A stretch of 64,000 bases of DNA. It comes from Homarus americanus. Taxonomy: Eukaryota; Arthropoda; Malacostraca; Decapoda; Nephropidae. The notes below the pieces were generated by a model. It ran no database searches. It was given only the letters and a program-made list of their open reading frames with translations, and had not been told where the DNA came from. The stretch covers positions 49,741-113,740 of the forward strand of contig NW_024735301.1 of NCBI RefSeq assembly GCF_018991925.1, given 5' to 3'. Shown piece after piece: positions 11,821 through 21,775 of this stretch; position 1 is the first letter of the stretch; each line of letters begins with the position of its first letter. The translations under genes and the position numbers were made by a program.

Positions 11821-11935
11821 TTAACACACACAACATAAGCTCCTCCCAAACACAACCCCGCCCCCACACACACACACAACCCACACACACACACCCACAC
11901 ATACCCGACCCACACCCTCCCACACACACATCTCT
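11821..11935. repeat. CACACA/CCCACAC-rich sequence
   Basis: Impure AC-rich simple sequence. The flanks to 12085 are unique. Confidence 0.85.
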
Positions 11936-12084
11936 CAAAAAACAATCATTCACAGCTGGCTCACTCAACATTTAAAAACAATGTATCACAAATATCCTGC
12001 ACTAATTTAGCAACAGGTAGGCGGCCACCAGGTGTACCTATGCTGGTCGGTGTTATGTTCAGGTCTCAACACGTGGGCAGTGGT

Positions 12085-12405
12085 GACCCAGCTTACGTGA
12101 AGATTAGACACCCCAGCTTATTTACGTAATTAGACCCCACTTTACGTATTCACCCACATTTACGTGAATTAGGCACCCCTGCTTATTTTACGTGAAGATT
12201 AGGCACCCCAGCTTATTTACGTGAAGATTAGGCACCAACTTATTTTACGTGAAGATTAGGCACCCCAGCTTATTTTACGTGAAGATTAGGCACCCCAGCT
12301 TATTTTACGTGAAGATTAGGCACCCCAGCTTATTTTACGTGAATTAGACACCCCAGCTTATTTTACGTGAAGATTAAACACCCCAGCGTATTTCATTTAC
12401 GTCAG
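12085..12405 (+). repeat. 30-bp array of the TTAGG-linked module
   Basis: About ten copies of a 30-bp unit: GTGAAGATTAGGCACCCCAG plus CTTATTTTAC. Single or paired copies of the same module occur beside TTAGG/CCTAA blocks at about 15541, 24425, 26341, 33941 and twice in 49917-50093. Here the module itself is tandemly amplified and runs into a TTAGG block. Confidence 0.93.
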
Positions 12406-12414
12406 GACAGGTGA

Positions 12415-12606
12415 ATTAGATTAGATTAGGTTAGGTTAGGTTTAGATTAGATTAGATTAGGTTAGGTTTAGATTAGGTTAGGTTAGGTTAGGTTAGGTTT
12501 AGGTTAGGTTTAGATTAGGTTAGGTTAGGTTAGGTTAGGTTAGGTTTAGTGGGTTAGGATTAGGTTTAGGTTAGGTTTAGATTAGGTTAGGATTAGGTTA
12601 GGTTAC
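12415..12606 (+). repeat. TTAGG telomere-type interstitial array
   Basis: GGTTA with GATTA and GTTTA variants over 190 bp. The degeneracy and internal position argue against a true chromosome end. Confidence 0.92.
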
Positions 12607-12809
12607 AGATCCTGATATCAGTCACTTCCTGCAGATTTCCCCAACCTCATTCATACAGAAAGAAAGAAAGGAGACTGGACACAACAGCTGACAACACCTA
12701 CAATAGCTGTCTCAAGCAAACCAGAAACAAGAGAGAGACGGACAGACAGCTCACCACAGGCCATCCTTGCTAATGAATATCGACACAAACAAGAGAATTA
12801 ATCGGCCGA

Positions 12810-12846
<37 letters not shown>

Positions 12847-13290
12847 ATCACCTGTGTAGCGAGAGACAACAAGAGATAACTACAGTACACAAGAGAAACT
12901 ACCTAAAGAGGCTGTAGATTGTCTTCACTCCAATGGGCTGTATAATTAAGATAATCTGTGGTCACCTTGATGCCTCCTCTACAGTGGCTGGTGATGCTAA
13001 TAGTCTACAGTGACTACACTCCAGTGATGCTGTGAGAGGCTGTTGTTGGCTAAATAGGTTCTGTACTCATGGGTTCTTTAGGGAGTTTCACCTGTGATTT
13101 GGGACCGATTGGGTTTAATTGGTTCTGAATCGAATTTAACCTATTATGGGTAAGGACCTATTGGGATTGTCGACCTATTGGGACTGAGCTAACATATGAA
13201 TCCCAATGAGGAGCTAAGACATCAAAAGAAAACGTAACGCTGTAGTAATTTTCAATGGGATACTACGGCAATTTTACGGGGTTGCTGTTA
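12607..13290. other. Mostly unique sequence with a (GA)n tract
   Basis: (GA)n at 12813-12844; the rest is unique. From about 13080, phrases such as GACCTATTGGGA and GATTGGGTTTAATTGG recall the GGGCCC/ATTGG minisatellites elsewhere. No gene seen. Confidence 0.6.
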
Positions 13291-13294
13291 GGAG

Positions 13295-13295
<1 letters not shown>

Positions 13296-13340
<45 letters not shown>
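13296..13340. repeat. (GT)n microsatellite
   Basis: A GT tract. A poly-A run of about 13 lies at about 13381. Confidence 0.96.
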
Positions 13341-13342
<2 letters not shown>

Positions 13343-13508
13343 CCAGGCGTGACACAAACGTAATTTCACTAAAACACGGCAAAAAAAAAAAACCCGACTC
13401 ACACACCGGGCCAGCGTCCACCTGCAGTAAATTCTAAACACGGAACCACCAAAGGAAAAGTTTTGCCTTAGTGTTATGAAAAGGCAATTAAATAAGTTTT
13501 AAGTACAG

Positions 13509-13588
13509 TGTGTGTGTGTGTGTGTGTGTATTTTCCAGGTACATATGTGTGTGTGGGGTTGTCAGGGGTCAAGTGAACGTAAGGAACA

Positions 13589-13660
<72 letters not shown>

Positions 13661-13732
13661 GCTAGCAGATAACCTTATACAAGTCCTTGACCCTCTGTAA
13701 TATCCTTGAGAGAGAGAGAGAGAGAGAGAGAT
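13509..13732. repeat. (GT)n, (CA)n and (GA)n tracts
   Basis: GT at 13509-13529, CA at 13592-13660 and GA at 13709-13732, separated by short unique sequence. Confidence 0.95.
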
Positions 13733-14184
13733 AAAATATGCGGTATATGGAGATAAAAGAGAACATGAATAATATAGAGAAACAGATAGACAGAATAACG
13801 AAAGACAACAAAATATAATTAGATGCACAATACATAATAAACTAACACACAGGAGAACTAAAATAAGGACAAATAATGCAGAAAAATGTGAAAAAGGAAA
13901 AACTAAAGGAAAATGCCAAAAGAAAAGTCAAGGAAAAAATACCAAAATGTAATCGGATTAAAACACGAAAAAAAAGATCACAAAACAGAATAAAACAGAA
14001 TAACAGAAAATAGAACAAAACTTAGTATAAACAGACAGTAAATAAATAATAAAGTAACATGTAAAAAATTATTAAATAAAAACAAAAAGAAAACAGATGA
14101 AAACAAAATCATTAAAACAGCCGAAAAAAAAGATTTGTCCTGTAACAAATTTTCCAAAACCAAAGGGTAAACATGTCCAAAAAC
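13733..14184. other. A-rich unique sequence
   Basis: Strongly A-rich plus strand (AAAACAGAAT, AAATAAATAA). A reverse frame of 97 codons here is Phe/Leu/Ser-rich from A-richness and partly continues the LINE 3' UTR. No gene is called. Confidence 0.5.
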
Positions 14185-14756
14185 ACAAAAAATATAAGAA
14201 TGGATGAAACTGCAGCGGTCCATACTGGGCAGTCCCGTTAACACCCCCCTATCGCTCATATATCCATCCAACCTATGAAGCTATTCGTATTCTAGTTAAT
14301 GATGATGTTGGTAACGTTCCACTCGTCCACTACTCTATTTCCAAACCAGTGTTTACCTATTTCGTGCCAATCTAATTTTGTCTAATTTAAAACCATTGTT
14401 TCGAGTTCGCTCTGGTGGATAGTTTGAGTACCTTTGTAATGTCCCCTTTGTTCAGCCCTGACTTCCATTTATACACCTCTATCATATCGCCCTCACTCTA
14501 CGTCTCTCGAGGAGTGCAAATTAAGATGCTTTAACCTGTCTCTGTACTCAAGGTTCCTAATATCCGGGATTAGTCTTGTCATTCTCCTCTGAATTCTTTC
14601 TAGTTCTATATCCATTCTGTAATACGGTGACAGAACTGAACTGCGCAATCCAAGTGTGGTCTCACAAGCGCAAGATATAGTTTTAGGATGACCTCGCAAG
14701 TTTTGTAACTAACACTCCTTGGTACTGATCGGTCGTGTGGGTACGTATTCTTAACT
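14185..14756 (-). mobile_element. CR1-like LINE, RT C-terminus and 3' UTR
   Basis: Minus-strand relic of the last part of a non-LTR RT. Visible phrases are CEVILKLYLALVRPHLDCAVQF, then, after a frame change near 14620-14640, PYYRMDIELERIQRRM, LIPDIRNLEYRDRLKHLNLH. These are typical of the post-RT region of CR1-type elements. Further 3', after more frame breaks, come words that fit FGNRVVDEWN and DGYM. The 3' UTR GGACTGCCCAGTATGGACC...CTGCAGTTTC...ATTCTTATA parallels the 3' end at 49690-49735 on the plus strand. No intact frame remains. Confidence 0.78.
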
Positions 14757-14826
14757 AGGTGGCTCGAACCATGGGCCTTTAGGACGGGAGGCGAGTACAA
14801 TTATCCACTCAGCCACAGCATCCCCA
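14753..14826 (-). mobile_element. tRNA-like SINE head
   Basis: On the minus strand an A-box TGGCTGAGTGG is followed about 40 bases later by a B-box GGTTCGAGCC, the internal RNA polymerase III promoter spacing. The acceptor and T stems do not pair well, so a tRNA-derived SINE fragment is more likely than a functional tRNA gene. Confidence 0.6.
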
Positions 14827-15060
14827 AATACCAGCCTTTGAACACTGGCGAGAAGTACCGTATATTAGGGTGCGTTTGAAGACGAAATCATCCCTCAGAA
14901 GATAAAACAACTAACAGTCAAGTCAGGAGTGGCAGAGGCTTAGCTGACGTAACGTGATAGGGGAAAATGTAACAAAAACGGAAGAGACGTTACTTGAGTC
15001 TGGACAGAGATATGACAGGTGACGTGACAGGCAGAGAGGGAGCATGACAGGGTTGGATGG
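14827..15060. other. Unique sequence
   Basis: No repeat, RNA or coding feature recognised. Confidence 0.45.
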
Positions 15061-15260
15061 TGGAGGTGAAGTGGCGGAGGAGGAGGCCGTGGTGGTGTGG
15101 ATGGATGGAGCGGGGTGTGGGTGGTGTGGATGGTGGAGCATGGGGGTCACGAGCATGTGGATAATGAAAGAGGTGAGGTGGAAGAGGTGAACCATGAGGG
15201 TGTGGATAATGGGAGAGGTGAGGTGGAAGAAGAGGCGAACCATGAAGGTGTCCAAAATTT
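15061..15260. repeat. GGTGGA-rich sequence with a 45-bp duplication
   Basis: GTGGATAATG...GAGGTGAGGTGGAAGA...GAACCATGA is present twice in tandem (about 15157-15250), within a GTGGATGG-rich stretch. Confidence 0.8.
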
Positions 15261-15324
15261 TAGTGTAAAAAACTTCCAACGCAGCGAAAATAATTAGCAA
15301 AAAATCACAATAAAACCTCCTTAA

Positions 15325-15410
15325 TCTTCCTTCCTTCCTTCCTCCTCCTCCTCCTTCCTTCCTTCCTCCTTCCTTCATTCCTCTTCCTTCCTTCCTTCCT
15401 TCCTTCCTAT
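15325..15410. repeat. (TTCC)n / (CTC)n
   Basis: TTCC tetranucleotide repeats with CTCCTC interruptions. Confidence 0.95.
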
Positions 15411-15458
15411 CGTTGTGTTTAATCTTTTCAGTATTAATGCCTTAGGTTTGGTTACATT

Positions 15459-15585
15459 AAGTTAGGTTAGGTTAGGTTAGGTTAGGTTAGGTTAGGTTAG
15501 GTTAGGTTAGGTTAGGTCAGGTTAGGTAGGAGGTTAGGTTATTTAATCGTCAGGTAAAATAAGCTGGGGTGTCTAATCTTCATGA
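15459..15585 (+). repeat. TTAGG block plus conserved module
   Basis: About 14 near-perfect GGTTA pentamers (15461-15540) abut the module at 15541-15585 (TTTAATCGTCAGGTAAAATA, AGCTGGGGTGTCTAATCTTC). This is the reverse complement of the 30-bp array unit at 12085-12405, extended at one end. Confidence 0.93.
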
Positions 15586-15729
15586 GACACCCGATAGATA
15601 CACACTTCCTTCTTGTGGGTCACATTCTCCTTGACCTCTGACCTCTCTTGACCTGCAGTTCAAGGATGTCTTAGTTGTGTAGGAGCTATTTAATCTAAGT
15701 TAAGCTAAGTTAGACGAACCTAAATTAAC

Positions 15730-15912
15730 TCACCCCAACCTAACAACCAACCTAACCAACCAAACACAACCCTCCTAACCTAACTAACCTAACCTAACCT
15801 AACCCCTACACCTAACCAACTACAACCTAACCTAACCTAACCTAACCTAACCTAACCTAACCTAACCTAACCTAACCTAACTAACCTAACTCTAACCTAA
15901 CTCAACCCAACC
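15730..15912 (-). repeat. CCTAA interstitial array
   Basis: The telomere-type repeat in the opposite orientation to that at 15459, degenerate at its start and cleaner toward 15880. It leads directly to the (CA)n tract. Confidence 0.93.
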
Positions 15913-15927
15913 ATAAGGAAAATATTA

Positions 15928-16424
<497 letters not shown>

Positions 16425-16668
16425 GATGTGTGGTGAGTGTGTGCGGTGTGTGGTGGTGGTGTGGTGGTGTGTGGTGAGTGTGGTGTGTGTGGTGAGTGTG
16501 TGGTGAGGTGTGTGTGGGTGGGGGTGTGGTGTGTGGTGTGGTGGGTGTGGTTGTGGTGGTGGTGTGGTGGGTGGTGTGGTGGGGTGTGTGGTGGTGTGTG
16601 GGGTGTGTGGTGAGGTGTGTGGTGGTGTGTGTGGTGGTGGGTGGTTGTGTGGGGTGGTGTGTGGATAG
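16425..16668. repeat. GTGTGGTGGTGTGG simple sequence
   Basis: Degenerate GTGTGG, GTGG and GGTGAGTGTG words without a fixed period. Confidence 0.93.
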
Positions 16669-17049
16669 GGAAACCGGCGATACAGCCTCAAAGCCTAATT
16701 CCTCCGTTACCTTCACCCTCATGAATCAACTCTCTCTCCCTCCTCCCTCCTGTCTCTCCCCCTTATATTCCTCTCTTCCCCCTTATATTCCTCTCCCCCT
16801 CATTATGTATATGTATGAGGTTTATGGAAGTTTCACACCCAGAATGACCTAACAGAGACCACCCCCATCACCACACTCTTCCCTTACCACACCCTCACAC
16901 ACACCTCCTCAACACAACCACTCTAACTCACACACACATACACACACACACACACTTCCCCATACACACCCCCACAACCATCACCCCCCCAAACATACAC
17001 ACTGTCTACCACACCTGCGGAAAAACCTGAGACAAACACCTGCGACTAT

Positions 17050-17119
<70 letters not shown>
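16669..17119. repeat. CT-rich then CCACAC-rich sequence and (CA)n
   Basis: 16720-16800 has duplicated CCCCTTATATTCCTCTC. 16855-17040 is CA/CCA-rich. (CA)n lies at 17056-17119. Confidence 0.85.
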
Positions 17120-17120
<1 letters not shown>

Positions 17121-17351
17121 GAACTCAAGAGGCGCAGCTGTGATAGTGCTAAACAACTGACTCAACATATACCTAACCTAACCTAACACCATCTATGGAT
17201 TTACAGTCATGTGTGTGAATAAAGCTTTCATATGTGTAATTTTGAACATGTCAATATTTTGGAATTATATTTTGGCATGTGGAAGGTGTGTGAGTATATG
17301 GATACCTGTATAGTGTATACACGTGTGGAAATATGTACAGTATATAGATAA

Positions 17352-17399
<48 letters not shown>

Positions 17400-17559
17400 G
17401 TAGATATTCATTAAACACTTAAATAATTTTTTGTCACGTATATCATCAATAAAACACTAATGTAACTCTGACGTCATCCTTGATATGGGTTCCTAAGATG
17501 TTTGTGTTATGTCAGGTATATAAGGACTCGTATTGCAGTATATACAGTACATATAAAAA
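17120..17559. other. AT-rich unique sequence with (CA)n
   Basis: (CA)n at 17357-17397 and a short CCTAACCTAA at about 17173. Otherwise unique and without a gene. Confidence 0.6.
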
Positions 17560-17700
17560 AAAATTATTAAACATTCATGAAAAAGACCTTTTTTTTTTGC
17601 ATTTTCTGAAGCACTAATGAAAAAAGACCCTAATTTGTGCATTCTTTAAAACACCAATGAAAAAATACCATATTTTTGCATTCTTTAACCAAATTCTTCT
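17560..17700. repeat. Three tandem units of about 47 bp
   Basis: Each unit contains CA..CATGAAAAAGACC or AATGAAAAAAGACC, followed by TTTTTGCATTCTTTAA. Confidence 0.75.
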
Positions 17701-18484
17701 CTAAAACTACAATACTTTCCTTATAATCTCACATCAAAACACAATATATATATAATAACTATCTAATGTAACCAAGGTAATCTGTTCCATTTTTAGTCGG
17801 CTCTATATCATATAAATTAATGAACATCTATATACATTGTGACAGGTAACTTATATACATTATTATCAGGTAACTATATATGTCATTTACTTCTATCTCG
17901 TTAACTATTTTCTTAGTTTATGCATCCTCAGACATGGTTTGAGAGAGAGAGAGAGAGAGATAAAAGGTGATAAAGAGAAAGAAAGAGAGAATTGGGAACA
18001 GAGAAAGGGAGAAAAAATCACGAACCTAAGCAAAAAAAAAAAAAACATCTATTTACGTCTGCGATTAAACAAAAAACTCACCATTATATTTACTGTACCT
18101 CAATCCATTAAACCACACACACACATCAAAATACATAACAACAATACTCGTACTTGACCTCGTACTTGACCTTCAGAGCTCCAGACAATACCACAACAAG
18201 AGCCGTCTCAGTCTGCCAATAGTGAACAACACTCAAGAGGCGTCCACCCTCCACTGTACTTACCTGTAAAGGAAAAAAAAATATCATTAGAATTTGTATC
18301 TTATAAAATAAATAAAAATAAATAAATAAATAATAAATATAAATTGAAAATAATAAAACACGGGGTTGACTGCAGGGTTTGGCCGTTTAATTAGGTCACT
18401 GTCCTAATTGGCCCTATTTGTGTCAGGCTCCAATTTAACCAACAATTTGAACTATTAAATTTGGAGGGTAATGGGCTCCAACTT
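17701..18484. other. AT-rich unique sequence
   Basis: Includes TATATACATT...CAGGTAACT twice (17830-17880), a short (GA)n at 17941, and AAATAAATAA near 18305. 18400-18480 has AATTGGCCCTATT and GTAATGGGCTCC words like the GGGCCC minisatellites. No gene recognised. Confidence 0.5.
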
Positions 18485-18892
18485 TTACTGGTTAGGTTAG
18501 GTGACGGTAGTTTAGGGTTGCAGGTTGGGTTGGGTTGGGTTACGATACGTTAGTGTTAAGGTTAAAATAGGTTGCTAGGTTATGGTAAGTAGGGTTAGGT
18601 TACGGTAAGTAGGGTTAGGTTATGGTAAGTAGGGTTAGGTTACGGTAAGTAGGGTTAGGTTACGGTAAGTAGGGTTAGGTTATGGTAAGTGGTTAGGTTA
18701 GCAAGTAGGTTAGGTTATGGTAAGTAGGGTTAGGTTATGGTAAGTAGGGTTAGGTTACGGTAAGTAGGGTTAGTTATGGTAAGTAGGGTTAGGGGAAGTA
18801 GGTTAGTTATGGTAAGTAGGGTTAGGTTATGGTAAGTAGGGTTAGGTTATGGTAAGTAGGGTTAGGTTATGGTAAGTAGGGTTAGGTTACAC
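18485..18892 (+). repeat. 20-bp telomere-variant minisatellite
   Basis: About 19 copies of GGTTAGGTTAYGGTAAGTAG, alternating TACGG and TATGG forms, with a few truncated units. Two TTAGG steps plus a GGTAAGTAG insertion form the unit, so it probably grew from a TTAGG block. Confidence 0.95.
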
Positions 18893-19014
18893 CCTAATAA
18901 GACTCAGATCTGGGCCCACTTGGCTCAGCCTTAGAAGATAAACAAAGACACAGAGCTAATTAAAATGAAAAGTTTTTTGTTTGAGAAATTGTCACATAAA
19001 AGAAAACTGCCCAC

Positions 19015-19017
<3 letters not shown>

Positions 19018-19056
<39 letters not shown>

Positions 19057-19280
19057 GGTGTCCTAAGAGAAGAGCTAATTAATCTGAAGGGTTGACTGGA
19101 AATTAGTCAAATAGAGTTTTGGACATGTGAGAGGCAGAGTGACAGGTGTACACAGGTGAGGGGGCACGTGTCACCAGGAGGAGTGTGAGGGGGGAAGTGA
19201 GGGGAGGGGGGAGGTGAGGGAGGGGTGGAGGTGAGGGGAGGGGAAGGTGAAGGGAGGGAGGGGTGGAGGGAGGATGAGTC
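19018..19280. repeat. (CA)n and GGGGAGG-rich sequence
   Basis: (CA)n at 19018-19055. Purine-rich GAGGGGAGGGG sequence lies at about 19155-19275. Confidence 0.9.
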
Positions 19281-19640
19281 ACGCTGGGGTCAGAGGTCAG
19301 CCACGAAGCTTAGTGAAAGCTGGTCGGTGCCAAGACGGAGGTGTGAGTTACCCCGTGTCACACTATACATACATACACCTGTACACACACACACGGTCTT
19401 TAATATACAAGGAGGCAGTCTGGCCGGCCGGCACTCCACTTGACTACTTTCACTTCCTCAATTGTAAAGTTAGGTGCCTCCTCACAGCTGGGTCGATTTA
19501 GGGTGCCCTGTGCGTGAACTTGATACTCTAAGGACAGGAAGCGAGTGTTGTTTTCACTTTACGCAAAATTAACGTTACCACCATCCCACCTACCAAAGTC
19601 GATAAATCAAATCACCCAACCACCCACCAGTCCTCTCTCT
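19281..19640. other. Unique sequence
   Basis: 360 bases of mixed composition. Open frames are under 110 codons and end in the poly(C) tract. No gene can be supported. Confidence 0.45.
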
Positions 19641-19642
19641 CC

Positions 19643-19643
<1 letters not shown>

Positions 19644-19688
<45 letters not shown>

Positions 19689-19769
19689 TTCTTCCTTCCT
19701 TCCTTCCTTCCTTCCTTCCCCTTCCCTTCTTCTTCCTTCCTTCCTTCCTTCTTCCTTCTTCCCTTCTCT

Positions 19770-19807
<38 letters not shown>
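19644..19807. repeat. Two long poly(C) runs around (TTCC)n
   Basis: C45 at 19644-19688, a TTCC/CTTCC tract at 19689-19770, and C37 at 19771-19807. Runs this long are rare in any genome. They could form i-motif and G4 structures, or reflect sequencing or assembly inflation. Confidence 0.95.
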
Positions 19808-19810
<3 letters not shown>

Positions 19811-19823
19811 CCCCTCCTCTCCT

Positions 19824-19945
19824 TGTGTTAGGTTAGGTTTTAGGTTAGATGAGGTTAGGCTGTAAGTTAGGTTACATTAGATTAAGCATGTTAAGTGTTG
19901 TGTTACGCTGAGTTATGGTAGGTTAGGTTAGGTTAGGTTACGTAT
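19824..19945 (+). repeat. Degenerate TTAGG block
   Basis: GTTAGGTTAGGTTTTAGG, then diverged TAGATGAGGTTAGG, ending in four GGTTA units at about 19919-19940. Confidence 0.88.
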
Positions 19946-20015
19946 AATCGGCTTTAGAAACAAGAACTTCACGCATCAACCCGGCATAGTCTCCCTGTGC
20001 CCTCACGTGGTGACT

Positions 20016-20016
<1 letters not shown>

Positions 20017-20092
<76 letters not shown>

Positions 20093-20260
20093 TTAAAGGC
20101 AACAGTTGTTAATAATATTTTCATTTTCCTTAAGAGTAGACGAGGATCTCAAAACGACCTGCCTTCTCTTCCTTTCCCTTCCCTCCCTCCTTCCTCTCTC
20201 TATCTCCTCCTTCCTTCCTTCCTCCCTTCCTCTCGTCCCCCCTCCCTCCTAGACCTGAAA
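20017..20260. repeat. (GA)n and CT/TTCC-rich sequence
   Basis: (GA)n at 20018-20091; TTCC/CTCC-rich at about 20160-20250. Confidence 0.93.
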
Positions 20261-20484
20261 CTGCACTTGAGGGAGGTGTAAAACTCATCCAGGATTGAAT
20301 CTTTATAAGAGCTGTGACCTTGACCCCATGACCCCTTAACCTCTTGACCTCCTTGACCCCATGACATTAATACTCGTATATCTACTAAGTATAAACACTA
20401 AAGGCCTGTCTGTTCTCGAGGTATACACGCTAGAGCATTAGTACTTACACACACGGTTATAGAAGGCGGTAAACCCTACTCGTT

Positions 20485-20712
20485 GCAGTGTCGTGGTCGT
20501 CGTGGTCGTCATCATCTTCGTCGTGGTTTTTGTCCTGGTCGTCGTTCTTGTCCTTGTCATTGTTCTTGTTATCGCCTTCGTCTTCGTCATCGCCTTCGTC
20601 TTCGTCATCGCCTTCGTCATCGTCTTCATCGTGGTCCTCGTCATTGTTCTCGTCATGGTAGTCGTCTTCATTATTGACCTCGTCGTTAACATCCTCGTCA
20701 TCGTCGGTGGGA
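20485..20712. repeat. Degenerate (GTC/TTC) trinucleotide block
   Basis: TCGTCATCGTCTTCG-type repeats. The minus strand reads as an Asp/Glu/Asn-rich run, as expected from GAC/GAA/GAT triplets. No flanking protein domain supports a gene. Confidence 0.85.
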
Positions 20713-20837
20713 GTAACCAGGCGAACTACCACCCATAACCTCAGCCGGTGTAGCGGGCTGGGAGGTGCCCAATCTGAGCCTCTTTCCTCCTCATTATGCG
20801 CATGCGTGGTGGTAACCCTCAGACCGCTGTACATAAA

Positions 20838-21000
20838 CTGCCTGACAGCTCCCCCAGTTAGGTTTAGGTTAGGTTAGGTCAACACCGCAAAAATAATTTA
20901 CATAATTACAGATAGTAATAATGATCTGATCTGATCTGATCTGATCTGATCTAACCTAACCTAACCTAACCTAACCTAACTGGGGAGTTTCAGACCGTTC
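20838..21000. repeat. Inverted repeat enclosing TTAGG and CCTAA
   Basis: The left arm CTGACAGCTCCCCCAGTTAGG is met by the right arm CCTAACTGGGGAGTTTCAG. Between them, TTAGG units on the left and (GATCT)n leading to CCTAA units on the right face each other. This is a potential fold-back element of about 160 bp. Confidence 0.75.
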
Positions 21001-21039
21001 CGCCAGATAAACCAACACCAGGGCGATAATGTATCCAGG

Positions 21040-21486
21040 CAAGAAAAACCCTCCCAGGTAGACTAACTCTCTCCAGGTGGACTAACTCTCCCCCAGGTGG
21101 ACTAACTCTTCCCAGGAAGACTAACTCTCCCCAGGTGGACTAACTCTCCCCAGGTGGACTAACTCTCCCCAGGTGGACTAACTCTCACAGGTAGACTAAC
21201 TCTCCCACAGGTGGACTAACTCTCCCAGGTAGACTAACTCTCCCCAGGAAGGCAACTCTCTGGTGGACCTAACTCTCCCCAGGTGGGCCTAACTCTCCCC
21301 AGGTGGAGCTAACTCTCCCCCAGGTGGACCCAACTCCTCCCCAGGAGAATTCAACTCTCCCCAGGAAGACTATCTCCCCAGGTGGACTAACTCTCCCCAA
21401 ATTAGACTAACTCTCCCCCAGGTGGACTAACTCTCCCCAGGTAGACTAACTCTCCCCCAGGTGGACTAACTCTCCCCCAGGTGGAC
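21040..21486. repeat. 19-bp minisatellite (TAACTCTCCCCAGGTGGAC)
   Basis: About 22 copies with 18-20 bp length variants and AGGTAGAC / AGGAAGAC alternatives. Confidence 0.95.
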
Positions 21487-21559
21487 TACGTGGCTCTCAC
21501 CTGACACCTGGCCACCCTCCTCCTCTTACTACAACCAGCGAGTATGTTGGGGCTCAGTT

Positions 21560-21775
21560 CCCCCCCTCCTGCCTGCCTCCCTGCTTGCTTGCCTGCCTCC
21601 CTGCTTCCATGCCTGCCTCCCTGCTTGCATGCCTGCCTCCCTGCTTCCATGCCTGCCTCCCTGCTTCCATGCCTGCCTCCCTGCTTGCATGCCTGCCTCC
21701 CCTCATGCCTGCCTTCCATGCCTGCCTCCCTGCTTCCATGCTTGCCTCCCCTGCTTCCATGCCTGCCTCCCTGTG
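21560..21775. repeat. 20-bp minisatellite (GCCTGCCTCCCTGCTTCCAT)
   Basis: About ten copies, TTCCAT or TTGCAT versions. It ends where the LINE ORF1-like frame begins. Confidence 0.95.

Noticed and set aside
12415..12606. True telomere
   Set aside because: The TTAGG repeats are degenerate, internal, occur in both orientations and are short, so they are interstitial.
13978..14271. Hydrophobic 97-codon membrane protein on the minus strand
   Set aside because: Its start overlaps the CR1-like 3' UTR and the rest comes from an A-rich tract; Phe/Leu runs follow from composition.
14753..14826. Functional tRNA gene
   Set aside because: A- and B-box words are present, but acceptor and T stems do not pair and no terminator context is seen; a SINE head fits better.
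20457..20834. Acidic Asp/Glu-rich protein on the minus strand
   Set aside because: Derived from a degenerate trinucleotide block. The non-repeat flank shows no conserved motif.
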